Shown: piece by piece, positions 33,701 to 45,505 of the stretch
Numbering within the stretch: position 1 is the first letter of the stretch
Layout: the number at the start of each line of letters is the position of its first letter
NCBI RefSeq assembly: GCF_042477335.2
Contig: NC_091247.1
Location: 3,308,501-3,372,500 of the forward strand
Direction of reading: 5' to 3'
Source of the DNA: Ovis canadensis
Taxonomy: Eukaryota > Chordata > Mammalia > Artiodactyla > Bovidae
DNA length: 64,000 bases
Program-made: the position numbers and the translations under genes
The notes under the pieces: generated by a model
What the model was told of the DNA's origin: nothing
What the model saw: only the letters and a program-made list of their open reading frames with translations
The model's database searches: none

Positions 33701-35353
33701 CGTTCACACAGGAGAACCCGAAGCGGCTCCATTCTGCTTTCTCGGAATATTAACGACTAGCCCTGGCTGAAATGCCACATGAATATTCATAGAGAATCAA
33801 TGGTCCAGCAGAGGTGGCCAGGGGAGGGGATGGTGACATCGGCCCGGAGCCCAGGAGGCCAGGGCAGGGCTACCGAGCAGAGTTGGCTGTCCTGCTGTGG
33901 CGGCCCCCTCCCCAGGCAGCAAGCGGTGACCTTCCTGCCCTCACTGAGCTCAGGAGCCCGACACCAGCTGTCTGAGGCCGAGATGGTGAGACGGATGGTC
34001 TGGCCCAGGGCCGGGTGTAGCCAGGTGTGTGGGAGCCCCCCAATACAACCTGGGGCCCCTGCTGGTAGGAATGGTGCTGCTCACCCTGACCACCGGCTGC
34101 CCCTGTGAATGGGGCTCACGTTGTGACTAGAGAACGGGTTTCCAGATCTTTCCAGCAGCCCCCAGCACCCTCTCCCCTCTCTTTGCTGTGCTGCCCCCTG
34201 GGCTGGTGGCACTGGGTGTCTCTCTGACCTGGAGGATCCCTGCCCCCTCTGCCCACTGCCCAGCCCTCGGCTCCTCCAGGCCTACACTGCTGCCCGATGC
34301 CCACCTGTGGACTTTGCTTTCCAGAACTAAGGGGGCCTCTGCTGCCTGTGGGGAGGGTGGTGGGCAGCTGCTCTTTGATGATATGCCCCTAGGTTTTAGG
34401 TGTGAATTCATCGTTTACAACACTGTGACATAATGGGAACATGAATTATTTGTATGCTTTTCAAATTGTACTTCCATGACCCTGTTTCCCCGGCTCCGTG
34501 CATGAAAGTGCCCCAACGAACACGATTATCCTCCCTAATCCACACCCTGAGGCTGACTCAGCCTGCGCTGGACACCCACCGGTGTCCCGAGCGGACGGGT
34601 CACTGAGGAGCATTTCAGAGCGGCTGCAGCCCTGTGTGACCCCCCCACCCCTCCCCCTTGCCATGCGGCTGACCGGCACACGCCTGTGTGTGCACATGTG
34701 CACGCTATGCAGACGTGTGCATACCAGTGTCCTCGGTTTGGAGCAGGGGCAGCTCCAAGCTGGGAGGCAAGCGTCCCGGCTCCGTTTGCCTTTCCGGCTT
34801 CCTCTGGCCGCTGTCTTCAGAGCTGGTTCGCGTGGGGATGGGTCTTATTCCTGACCCTGTGCTGGGAGGAGGGGTCACTTCTCTCTACCACTAGCTCCTC
34901 CTGCGAGAGAGGGGAGAGGAAATGGGTGGGGGGCAGTCTGGACTCACTACCCAGAGTGGATGGGTCTGCTGGACACAGCTCCTCCCAGGGGCTGGGAGGG
35001 GTGCTGGGGAGTGCAGCTCAAGGCCAGCATTTCCTTCTGGGTGGGGGCTGCAGGGAGGAGGGCGCAGCGGGCTCCAGTGGCCCTTGCAACCCAGAGGGAC
35101 CAGGTCCCCTGCTCCAGGAAGCTGCTGGCAACCGGGGCGACAGCTGCAGGGCCTGCCTGGGGGCAGATCAGCCGCCCTGGTCTTGACCTCAGGGACACGA
35201 CCTGAGGGAACAACCTCTAGAAGGACCTTCTCGAGACCTGGCCCTCTGTCGAATGATGAGCGAGAGAAGGAACAGGACTGCCCTATCTCAGCCCTTTCGA
35301 GACAGAACATCACAGATCTGGTGGCCCATAAACAGCAAACATCTGCGTCTCCC
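30766..35353. other. Unique DNA between TMEM250 and the putative NACC2 promoter, part 1
   Basis: No gene. Open frames of up to 336 codons (32271-33281, - strand) are Pro/Gly/Arg-rich without domains. Less GC-rich non-repeat stretches at about 31150-31240, 33725-33805 (GGAATATTAACG, GAATATTCATAGAG) and 34385-34560 (ACATAATGGGAACATGAATTATTTG) are weak regulatory candidates. Confidence 0.4.
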
Positions 35354-35500
35354 GAAAAGTGAAAGTGCTAGTCACTTAGTCGTGTCCGACTCTGTGTGAC
35401 CCTGTGGGCTGTAGCCCGCCAGGCTCCTCTGTTCATGGGATTTTCTAGGCAAGAATACTGGAGTGGGTAGCTATTCCCTTCTCCAGGGGATCTTCCTGTC
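35354..35500 (-). mobile_element. Truncated Bov-tA SINE
   Basis: GAAAGTGCTAGTCACTTAGTCG, GGGCTGTAGCCCGCCAGGCTC, GGCAAGAATACTGGAGTGGG; lacks the tRNA-like end. Confidence 0.9.
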
Positions 35501-35589
35501 TGTTTCTCCTAGTTGGGGCTGGAAGTCCAAGGTCTCGGGGCCAGCAGAGTGGGTATCTGGCAAGGGCAGCTTCCAGGATCCCAGACACC

Positions 35590-35735
35590 ATGGAAAGGGT
35601 GGAAAGGGCATGAGGTCTCTGGGTCTTTGTCTATAATCCCATTTTTGAGGGTGGGGCTCCCCAAAGCCCCACCTCCTAATACCTTCTCCTGGAGTCCAGG
35701 ATTTAACATGTAAACCGGGGGACAGGCACACACTC
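35590..35735 (-). mobile_element. MaLR-type LTR fragment
   Basis: CTATAATCCCATTTTTGAGGG, GGGGCTCCCCAAAGCCCCACC, CTCCTAATACC, then AGGATTTAACATG, the complement of an MST/MLT1-like LTR start. Confidence 0.6.
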
Positions 35736-37373
35736 ACCAGAGACGCCCCATGTCCCTGGGGCTGGCACTCAGTAGCCCCTCCTCCTTCTTAATGACTGTG
35801 TCCAGGGTCACTCAAGGCCTCCGTCCGCTGGGTCTCAGGGTCGGGAGGTCTCCCACCAGAAGTGCCCATGGGCATGGGTGCTTGCCTTTTGCTGAGTTAT
35901 CCCTGGAAAATCAGCCCCACTCTTTAGGACCTGACCCCCGGAAGTCCTTCTGCTTGTCTCACCTGGGTGTCTCTAGCTGCAGCTGTCAAAACCTTTCCCA
36001 AGTCCTGTCTCCATCCTGTCTGTCTCCTCCCTGGGGAACCTGTGCTCAGCTCTCTCCTGCATCCCCGAGAGACACTGACTGTCCCCTACGCTGCCATATC
36101 TACCCTGTCCAGACCCTGCTATCCCTCCTGGGAGAAGGTGAGTCATTCGGCCGCCTGGCCCCTTGGCCTTCTCAGGAGGAGGCAGAAGCAGCTGCTTAAC
36201 AGCTGCACTAGATGTTGGAGGGAAATTTAGGACAAAAGAGGAAGCAGATTGAGCATCCAATTTAAACCGAGGGGAGGTATCCAGAAACCAAAACGGCGCT
36301 GCCCTAATTCACGTGCAGAGCAAGCCACGGGTTTGCAGCCTCTGACAAGAAACCGAAAGGCTCACCCAGTTTCCTTCTGTGCAAGGGATCCAAACTTGCC
36401 CAACAGGCGCCTGCAGATGGCCCCGGCCTCAGCACTTCAGGTCCCTTGCGCTGGCCGGTGTGTCTGCCCGGCAGGGCAGGCTGAGGCCAGGAGTAGGGGT
36501 GGTCAGGAGTCGGAAGGGCAGACAGCTACCCCAGGCCAGCTCCAGCCCAAGGCCACACGGGCCCCGGAGACGGCGCCTCACACCCCAGCGGTGGCTGCGC
36601 TCTCAGACCCAGCTCCCAGCTGGAGAAGGTGGTCCAGTGGACGTGGGGGCTGCCCCCAGTGAAGGGCTTCTGGGAGGGGTCTGGGGCCAAGGGAGTAAGC
36701 CTCAATCCCAGAGCTGCCCTCATCATCCACCAACCCCTACGAATGAGGCCCCGCCCTCGGCGGAACCGCTGGGTGGCTGTGGGGTGGGCAGCGGGGGTGT
36801 GGGGTTGATCTGTATGAGAGCATGCGGGCAGGGGTGGGCCTCAGGCCCCCTTCCCCCCGGGGACCCAGTCCCGAGCTCAGGAGCCTCCAGTTCTCAAAGC
36901 CAGTGCTTGCCTAGGTCGGGAGCCAGGAGTGGGAACCCAAAGGGGCGGGCGTTCAGCCTGGTCCCTAAGGTGAAGGAACACCAGGAAACCAACACCCTCT
37001 GCCTGGGTTTGGAAGGGAAGTGGATTCTGTGATAAAAGGTGCTGCACCTGGCACCTGTTCAGCCCTCCAGCTGTGAGCAACACGCCCGGGACAGGAGCCC
37101 TCCCCTGGTGGAGATGAAAGAGAGGGCGGCCTGGTCGGTCATCAGGAAGAGAGACGCCATCCCCAGGTGTCGGGGCCTGCTGCCGCCCGCCCAGAGGCAG
37201 GTGACCCCCACCCAGGAGAAGCCCGCGGCTCACTCGGGTGGGGGGGGTGGTGAGAGGAGCACGGCAGGTCCGCTGTGGATATGGGGCGCAGCAGCCACGC
37301 CCTGCACCCTCAGCCTCCACCTGCTGTGGCACTCAGTCAGTCCGGCTCCTCCCTTCCCGATGCCCCTCTCATC
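35736..37373. other. Unique DNA, no gene
   Basis: Non-repeat sequence; the stretch 36180-36420 (TTAGGACAAAAGAGG, CCAATTTAAACCG, GCCCTAATTCACG) is the least GC-rich part and a weak regulatory candidate. Confidence 0.4.
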
Positions 37374-38031
37374 GTTTGGTGTTCAGTTGTTAAGTCGAGT
37401 CCGACTCTCTGACCCCAGGGACTGCAGCACACCTGGCTTCCCTGTACTTGACTATTTCCCGGAGTTTGGTCAAACTTATGTCCATTGTGGAGAAGGCAAT
37501 GGCACCCCACTCCAGTACTCTTGCCTGGAAAATCCCATGAATGGAGGTGCCTGGAAGGCTGTAGTCTATGGGGTCGCTGAGGGTCAGACAGGACTGAGTG
37601 ACTTTACTTTCACTTTTCACTTTCATGCATTGGAGAAGGAAATGGCAACCCACTCCAGTGTTATTGCCTGGAGAATCCCAGGGACGGGGGAGCCTGGTTG
37701 GCTGCCGTCTATGGGGTCACACAGAGTCGGACACGACTGAAGTGACTTAGCAGCAGCAGTGGCATGTCCACTGAGTTGGTGATGCCATCCAACCATCTCA
37801 TCTTCTGTCGTCCCCTTCTCCTCCTGCCTTTAATCTTCCCCAGCATCAGGGTTTGTTTTTTTTTCCCAATGAGTCGGCCCTTCGCATCAGGTGGCCAAAG
37901 TATTGGAGTTTCAGCTTCAGCATCAGTCCTTCTAATGAACATTCAGAACTGATTTCTTTTAGGATTGACTGGTTTGACCTCCCTGCTGCCCAAGGGACTC
38001 TCAAGAGTCTTCTCCAGCATCACAGTTCAAA
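37374..38031 (-). mobile_element. BovB LINE 3' fragment split by a SINE
   Basis: BovB complement at 37374-37487 (GTTCAGTTGTTAAGTCGAG, GGAGTTTGGTCAAACTTATG) and 37764-38031 (GAGTTGGTGATGCCATCCAACC, CCAAAGTATTGGAGTTTCAGC, GACTCTCAAGAGTCTTCTCC). Longest BovB piece here; no intact ORF. Confidence 0.93.
37488..37763 (+). mobile_element. Bov-A2 dimeric SINE nested in BovB, with target duplication
   Basis: Two related monomers (GGAGAAGGCAATGGCACCCC and GGAGAAGGAAATGGCAACCC) joined by a TTTCACTTTTCACTTTCATGC linker. Flanked by ATGTCCATTG (37478-37487) and ATGTCCACTG (37764-37773), a target-site duplication with one change, so the SINE jumped into BovB. Confidence 0.93.
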
Positions 38032-39889
38032 CCCTCCCATAGTTTGCAGGCACCTAATTCCCTGGATGGGCTCTTCCTGCACAGAAGCGCCCAGAAGACC
38101 CGTGTCCTGGACCCAGAGATGCCCAGCCCTGAGGTGGGAGCCCCCTGGTGAGGATTGGCCTCCAGGGGCGATGGGACCGCGGATGGATGCGGACATAGAT
38201 GTTAGCACAAAGCCCAGGCCTGAGCTAAGGCCGCACCTGGTGACTAAAAGGCCCATCCTGTCCCTCCCCGGGCTGGGTGCCTCACTGGGGGAGCCTGGAT
38301 CTGAGCCACCAGGTCCCTGCTCAGAACTTCCAGGGAAAAGAAAGATGACAAGGTGATGGCCAGGGCCAGTAGGGACCGGGGCTGCGGCACCAAAGGGCAG
38401 GGCTGGATTCGGTCCGCACTGCCGCCCCAGAGCCCCGGGCGTGGACTGCTGGAGCCACGGTGGGGTATTAGGAGCCTAGCGAAACCACCGCACCAGGGGT
38501 GGGGGGACCCTGCTGTGGCCGGAGATGGCCATGGGGCCTTCATCTGTTATCAAGCCCGACGACTCCCTATGGAGACGGTGAGGGTGCCCTTGGGGAGGCC
38601 CAGGAGGTGCCAGGCCCATCTGTAGCCCCAGGCACGGGAGTGACGGTCCAGCAGGGCTGGAGGTCAAGAGGGCACAGCGATCACATCACTCGTCCCCCAA
38701 GGAGGCCCCAGGCTGGGGCAGCCTCCGGGTAGCTGGCCAGGAGAGGGCTGATGCCCGAGCTCCTGGGGTGTGAGCCCTGCCACTGCCGCGTGGGGAGGGC
38801 TCTGCTGACGGCCGCGCCCTGTGGGCCTCCCTCGGGTCACCGTGTAGACCCCGCCACTCCTGCAGAAGGGATGGTCTTTAGTTCCGTGTGCTGTGGACTC
38901 CAGGCACCTGTTGCTCCTCACAGGACCACCAGACCCGGGTCTGAGTCTGTGGGGCCCTTCCTGCTGACCTCAGTAGACGCCCCCGGGATGTGAGAGCAGA
39001 CCCCAGACTCGGTGTCCCTGCCTGCGGTCTGAGCTGCCAGAGCATCTCCTTACCGCCCCCCCCCAACATCCATCCCCAGGGTCCCCCGGGCCCCCAGCTG
39101 GCAGGGTCTGCGAGTCTCAGGGTCCTGCAGGCGGAGGGCAGGCCGGGCCGGGCCCGAGGACACTCCCCGCAGATCCCAGTGTGGACCAGCGCACCAGTCA
39201 CCCGGGGATCTGCACTCCGAAAGTTGTGCCTCAGAGCCTGGGGGTGGATCAGAGTGGGTGGCACGGGGCGTAAGGGTCCCAGGACAGCAGTGTGGCTCGG
39301 GGGAGCCACTAGAAGGTGTTTGGAGGAGGACAGAGGGTCGGCTGTGTGGCCAGATGCTGAGAGGGGAGGATGAGACCAGGACAGACCGTGTGACCACTGC
39401 TGACAGCGAGCCCGCTACCCCCGAGCCTCTAGCCCCAGCCGAGTCTGGTCTGACTCCCAGGGCCTTGACCCTGGAGCAGCAAGTGCCACTTGTCATTTCC
39501 CAGGGGGGCTTGATCCCCCAAACTGTGCCCCCACTGCCCTGTCTGAGGAAACGGCCCTCATGGACCACCATCCTAGCGATGGGCCAAATGCTGCCTCCCT
39601 GACCCTTTCATCCTCTGGGCTCCCCATCCGGACCCAGTCCATGCCCCTCAGCCTTCCCTGGGCCCCAGGAGAGGCCCCAGCGTGTCTAACAGAACATTCT
39701 CCCCCTCACCTCCACTGGGTCAGAACAAGGCAGCCCTGGCCCCGCCCCTTGCCACAGGCCCCACCCCCAAGCCTGGTCCTCCTGGCTCCAGGGCCCCTGC
39801 TCCCTCAGCCCTGCCCACCTGCCTCCTCTTCACCCCTAGGTCTCCCCTTGGCCAACAGCCTCCTCCTGTCAGTGCCCGGCATGGTACTT
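38032..39889. other. Unique DNA, no gene
   Basis: GC-rich; no credible frame or repeat family recognised. Confidence 0.4.
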
Positions 39890-39936
39890 CGTTTTTCCTT
39901 GCACAAAATATGAGTAACATAAAATCCATCTTAATC

Positions 39937-40597
39937 TTTTATTTGTTTGTGTTTGGCTGTGCTGGGTCTTTGTCGCTGCACAGGCTTTCTCTAGTTGCAG
40001 CAAGTGGGCTCAGCTGGTTAAAAAAAAATAATCTGCCTGCAATGCAGGAGACCCCAGTTCGATTCCTGGGTCAGGAAGATCCCCTGGAGAAGGGCATGGC
40101 AACCCACAACAGCCGTTCATGGGCTTTCCTGGTGGCTCAGATGGTAAAGAATCCACCTGCATTGTGGGTGACCTGGGTTTGATCCCTGGGTTGGGAAGAT
40201 CCCCTGGAGGAGGGCTCGGCAACCCACTCCAGTTTTCTTGCCTGGAGAATCCCTGTGGACCGAAGAGCCCGGTGGGCCACAGTCCACGGGGCCGCAGAGA
40301 GTCGGACGCGACCAAGCGACTAAGCAGAGCACAGCAGTGCCGGGTCGTTGTCTCTGCACGGGCTTTCTCTAGTCGCAGCGAGCGGGGACTACCCTTTGCT
40401 GCGGTGCACGGGCGTCTCACTGCGCTGGCTTCTCTTGTTGCAGAGCGCAGGCTCTAGGGCCCACGGGCTCAGTAGCTGTGGTGCACAGGCTCAGCTGCCC
40501 CGTGGCATGTGGGATCTTCCCAGACCAGAGACTGAACCCGTGTCCCCTACATGGGCAGGGGGACTCTTATGCACTGGGCCACCGGGGAAGCCCCATC
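39937..40597 (-). mobile_element. CHR-2-type SINE sequence, split and partly duplicated
   Basis: First part 39937-40007 (GGCTGTGCTGGGTCTTTGTCGC), second part 40338-40597 ending GCACTGGGCCACCGGGGAAGCCC. About 49 bases of the CHR body occur on both sides (39960-40008 and 40338-40386, diverged), so two CHR copies or a duplication are involved. Confidence 0.8.
40008..40337 (+). mobile_element. Two Bov-tA SINEs in tandem inside CHR-2
   Basis: A truncated copy at 40008-40115 (CTGCCTGCAATGCAGGAGACC, GGAAGATCCCCTGGAGAAGG) is followed by a fuller copy from about 40122 (GCTTTCCTGGTGGCTCAGATGG to AGTCGGACGCGACCAAGCG). Confidence 0.9.
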
Positions 40598-41594
40598 GTA
40601 ACAAAAACACAGGGCAAGGGCATGAAGCTCACTCACATCGCGGCAAGCATCGGCACGCCCATCTCCAGGACGCTGTCGCCTTCCCAGCTTGACCCTCTGT
40701 TCCCACTAGTCGCTCAGGCCCCTCCTCCAGCGCCGGGCCCTCACCTTCTATTTTCTGTCTCTCTGCGTTTGGCTCCTCGAGGGACCTCCTGGAAGTGGAT
40801 CCTACAGGGTTTGTCCTGCGGTCTTGGGCTCATTTCACCAAGCACGATGTCCTCCAGGCTCATCTACGCCGCAGCCTGTGTCAGAATTTCCTTCCTTTTT
40901 AAGGCTGAACAACATACTATCGAACGTGTTCACTACATATTGTTCAACCCTCTGCAGACACCCGGGCTGTTTTCAGGTTTGACTGTTATGAACAGGGGCA
41001 CACATTTCTGGTAGACCCTTTGAAGTTCTTTTCAGTTCTTTGAAGTGTACACCCAGGAGTGCGACTGCCGGATCGCATGGCAGTTCTACGTTTAATATTT
41101 TGAAGGACAGCACACTGTTCTCTGTGGCACCTCACCATATACATTTCTATCAGCATTGCATGAGGGTTCTAATTTCCCCACATCCTCCACAGCACCGGTT
41201 ATTTCCTGTTTTTTGTTTTATCTGCTTCTTGTCATCGTAATGGATGAAGTGGTATCTCCTTGTGTGCATGGCACTTTTCAGTCTGATTTTGTTTTTAACC
41301 ATCTGTCTGGGACAGCAGCCCCAGGGGAGCAGCCCGGCATGTCGTGTTCTCCACTGACCGCCGGGGCAGAGTCCCAGGCCTGGCGCAGAGCAGGACTTCG
41401 AGCAGGACCTGATATCTGTAGCGAGCGTGCTGCCCGCCCCCCACCCCCGCCCCGAGCATGGGGCCGCCTTACCTGCAGGCTCCCCAGGCTGTTGCGGCCT
41501 CTGTCCGCAGTCCCCGCTTCTGAGCAAGACCTGTCTCCTCTTCCCAGGGCTTGATTAAACCATCTGCTCACAGGCGTAGAGCTCAGTTGTATGT

Positions 41595-41835
41595 GAGCCA
41601 AAAGGAGAGGGCCCAGCAGTGTGAGAGCCAGCGTGGGGAGGGGTCAGGATGGCTTCCCTGAGAGCCCAAGTGGACGGCCTCGGCCTGAAGGGTGAACCAA
41701 CCAGAGCTCACTTGCCAGCATAGAGGAGGAGGTTTCCCAAGCAGGGGACTAGCAGGTGCAAAGGCCCTGTGGCAGCAGGGACGGGAGATGTGGCCAGCAC
41801 AGACAGGCAGCTTGGGTGCTTCAAGGACAGCATGG
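41595..41835 (+). repeat. Ancient interspersed repeat (family not named)
   Basis: Shares the phrase AGCAGGTGCAAAGGCCCTG with the piece at 43985-44280, in a context (GGTTTCCCAAGCAGGGGAC before it, GTGGCAGCAGGG after) seen in an old mammalian repeat. I cannot place the family. Confidence 0.45.
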
Positions 41836-43984
41836 GTGGGTGGGGAGAGGACCGAGGCCAGCCGCTCAGTCCTGGGGGGATGTCACTGAATGAGGCCCTG
41901 CCAGCCCTTCTGGGCACGCCACCCACTCCTCCCCCACTCCACCCGCCCCTCCCCCACTCCCTGCACCTCGCCCTTGGGCATCACCCTAGTCCCCAGCTCG
42001 CATGGCTACAGGATGGCCAGGCTTTCCCATCAGATGCTCAGAAGTTTCACAGTCCCCCCCAACATGGGGTCCAGCTGCCACTCACAGCAGCACGTGGGCT
42101 GGCTGGGGGGCTGGAGCCCTGCAGTCTGTCCCCAGATTCACTGCAGGGCAAGCTTGAGCCCAGGTCTGAGGTAGGTGGACGTCCCCTGGGCAGGCCTTGC
42201 AGGGGGTGACGGGCACCTGCCATGCAGAGCCAGGTGCCACTGGGCCCTGCAGGTCATGGTGGGCTTCGGAGCAAACTCAGCCACGACCACAGAAAGAGCC
42301 AGGAGTGCCCACGGGAGTGCCCCGTGGCCCAGCACGACCCTTGAGATGAGCGCGAGGTCATCTGGAGGGCGGAGGGGTGGCCCCTCCCTGTGGGAGGCGG
42401 GTCTCACTAACTCTCCAGTGAGAATACTGCCAGGAATAGCAGTGGCAGTGGGAGGAGGCAGCCAAGGGACCAGGAGGGTCTTGTCTCCAAGAGGCTGGCT
42501 GCCAGCCCCTTTGTGGGAGGGTCTGGGGTGGGTGGGCCTTGCAGACTCATCTCCCCACCATCCTGCCCAGTGCCCGGAAGCTGCAGGCAACGCACCCTGA
42601 TAGGCGAAGGGGAACTCCAGGCTCTGCCAGGAACAAAGGCAGAGGCAGTCTCCTTGGAGGGCAGGCTGGGGTCTCCTGGGAGAGATGCCAGGCCAGAGGG
42701 CCTGTGCTGGGCTTTGGCTGGAGGGTGGCCTGGGCCCTGGGTGGCCGGGGAGGTAGGTCCCTACCCACTGTCCTAGGCTGTCGTTGCCCAGAGAGGCCGT
42801 GACAGTGAGCAGCCCCCTGCTGCCCTCCAGCCCTGGGCGGGAGCCACCCTGGGGGGCTGGCAGACTTCCCAGGGGGTGGGGGACTCGTCGGGTAGGCTGT
42901 AGGATTGGGAGGGGACTGTTCCATTATTAAAAGTGGGGGTGAACTCGATGAACCCCAAGCTTGGGACAAGGTGGGCACAAACCCAGCTAAACTGGAAGGC
43001 CTGACTTCTGCAAGTCTGGGGGAGGGCGGGGACCCTGCTCAAAGCCGGCCTGCGAGTGGCTGGCCTGGTTGGCACGGGGTGGGGGCCCAACAAAGAGGCA
43101 CTTTGTGGACTGCTGGCACACGGCCGCTAACAGGGCGGCCAGGGCTCCGCTCGGAGCCGGAAAGGGAGCCGCACGGCTATCCTGACAGCCGCCTGGTCTG
43201 GGGAGGGGTCTTTGCTGCCTGTGCCTCCACTGGGAATGCTGCTCTGAGAGTTGCAGGAAAACCCTCCACAGGCCCCTCCCTATGAAGGCCTGGGAAGCCC
43301 CTACGTGGGGGCAGCTTCCGAGGAGGGACTGGACAGGAAGTCAGGTGGCCCCCCTGCCACAGACCTAGAGGCTCCCCTGAGAAGGCACACACTGGCAGTG
43401 CCAGCCGGGGCTCCTCCATGTCCTGCTGACAAAGGTCAGGCAGGAGGCAGACAGGCCTTTCTCCGCTCCCTGCCTGGCCTGGACCGGGCGCTGCCACGGC
43501 TGCGGCCCCCACGCAAGACAGCCGACAGGACCCGCTTCCTCACTCTGCTGATTACGGTGCTGGAGTCTGTGCTCAGCCCCGCGGTTCCCAGCCAAAGGTC
43601 CGGCCTGGCGTCCCCGCCTGCTGCTTCCTTTCCTGCTGACTGGGTGCCCTGGACCCTCTGAGGACAGGAAAGCGGCGCCAAGAACTCAGGCAGGTGGGGG
43701 GGGGGTGTCCAGTCCCTCGTCAGCGAGCACAGAGCACCCCTCAGGCTCCCACACCTCACAGATGGCCTTGGGCACCTGGTCCGTGCCGGGTACCCTGCCG
43801 GTCAGGGCCAGGGCCGTGGACAAGACAGGGAGCCTGTGCCCAAGCGGGGAGACAGGGCCTCTGAACCTCAGAGTGGATTCATACAGGGTCGGGTCAGGGA
43901 GAGCTGGCTGGCAAAGGCCCAACTGGCTGTTTCATACAGGAGGGTCCGGAGCACCCACGGTCCAGGGACATCCGGGCAGAGACC

Positions 43985-44280
43985 CAGAGGGAGCTGTAGG
44001 TCAAGCCTCAGAGACACTGGGGGAAGAAGGTGCAGGCAGTGGGAACAGCAGGTGCAAAGGCCCTGGGGCAGGAGGGTGCCAACATGAAGAGGCCCCACGC
44101 AGGAGCCAGTGTGGCTAGAACTGGAGAGGGACCGAGTTGAGGGGGTGTGGGGTGAGGAGCCAGGTCCCGGCCACTGCAAGGACTCAGGCTTGCGTTCTGA
44201 GTGAGAAGTGAGATGCGGGCACACAGGGAGCTGAGTAGGGGGTGCCGTGATCTGACCTGTGTAGAAGCATCTCCATGCTG
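43985..44280 (+). repeat. Ancient interspersed repeat (same family as 41595-41835)
   Basis: GGGAACAGCAGGTGCAAAGGCCC, GGAGCCAGTGTGGCTAGAACTGG, GGACTCAGGCTTGCGTTCTGAG, GTGCCGTGATCTGACC: the ordered landmarks of an old dispersed repeat. Confidence 0.5.
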
Positions 44281-44996
44281 CCATGCGGGAGCAGAGGCTC
44301 GAGGCGGGGATGGGGGGCCGGGCAGGGGCTTGAGGGGCTAGGCAGGGAGGCCGGGCAGGGGGCTGCTGTGGGGACCTGAGGGGCGGGGCAGGGTAGATGG
44401 AGGGTGGGGAGCTGGAGCGGGAGGGGTAAGAGGCGGTCGGAGTTCTGACACAGCCCGGCGGCAGAGCTGTAAGCACTGGGCTCTGGACAGATGGAGCTTC
44501 TGGAAGGAAGCGCTGCCACGTGCTGAGGTGGGGGGGACGGGGCACAGAGATGGGCAGTCAGGCCACGTCACACCGAGATGTCCATCGGCCACCCGAGGGG
44601 ACAGGGCAGGGAGGCGCCTGGCTAAGTCGGTCTCGGGCTTGGTGTGCTTGATGGACCTTAATCTTCTTTGAGATGAGCCTTGATGGAGGACACGAGCCTC
44701 TTTCCAGAGCTGATGTGGCAATGCCTGCAGACCCGCCCATTAGTATTGGCTTTCAGGGGTCCGCAGGGTGGGCAGCCCCAGGCCACACAGGGCCCAGGAC
44801 AACAGCAGAGTGGGCGGAGGCCTCAGCTAACTGGGCTGGACTTGGGGAGCACGAGGGAGGAAGGCGTCCCTCCACTATGGGAGCCGGCTCCACCCCACCG
44901 CCCGGCACTCGGCCACCTGCAGGACCACTGGAGCGGCACCTGGCCAGCTGCCAAACATGTCCACTGTCCAGGGAAGGACAGACAGCGGACAGGCCT

Positions 44997-45009
44997 TGCC
45001 CCCTAGTGC
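44997..45009 (-). promoter_or_regulatory. CTCF-like motif, reverse
   Basis: TGCCCCCTAGTGC matches the complement of the CTCF core (YGCCMYCTRSTGG) with one mismatch at the last base. It lies about 1.9 kb before the putative NACC2 island. Confidence 0.45.
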
Positions 45010-45394
45010 GCCCGGAGCCCCCACCCCTGAGACCCTGCTCATCAGTCTGTCTGTAGGGTCACCTCTGTGACTATTCTCTCTCCCCAGCCTGACACTTTCT
45101 GGATAAAAGTCAGGAAGCGAAGCTATAGACCAAGAAAGCTCAGGATGGGAGGCCAGGCCAGGCCTCCCTGAGCTGAGAAACCCCTTGCTGGCATCTCAGA
45201 CGGACTGCGGCGCTAATCAGACTCCTCTTGAGGGGACTGTGGCTGCCCAGCCTGCATATCAGCCAGCCCAGTTTGACCCTTCTTAACGTCTACAAGTCCT
45301 AGTGATCAGACGGAGGGACCCCACCCTGCCCTGCCTGTTGGGGGACCGGGAGTGAGGAGGAATCCCAGGCTGGCTGCATTTTCTTCCTAAGCTG

Positions 45395-45505
45395 CCTTTT
45401 TCTCCTTAGTGAAACAGGACGAGAGAACCAGCTTTAAAGAACTGCTGTGAAAATCGAGTTAGACAACTCGTAGGACACGTAGTGCAGGCCTGGATTCTCA
45501 CAGGT
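45395..45505 (+). repeat. MIR-like fragment
   Basis: TTTTCTCCTTAGTGAAACAGG ... ACTGCTGTGAAAATCGAG ... ACACGTAGTGCAGGCCTGG follows the MIR 3' half. Confidence 0.5.

Larger units (their letters stand above)
39890..41285 (-). mobile_element. Old L1 3' fragment with nested SINEs
   Basis: L1 complement at 39890-39936 (AAAATATGAGTAACATAAAATCC) and about 40680-41285 (AATTTCCTTCCTTTTTAAGGC, CACCCAGGAGTGCGACTGCCGG, GGTTCTAATTTCCCCACATCC). Interrupted by CHR and Bov-tA SINEs. Confidence 0.8.
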
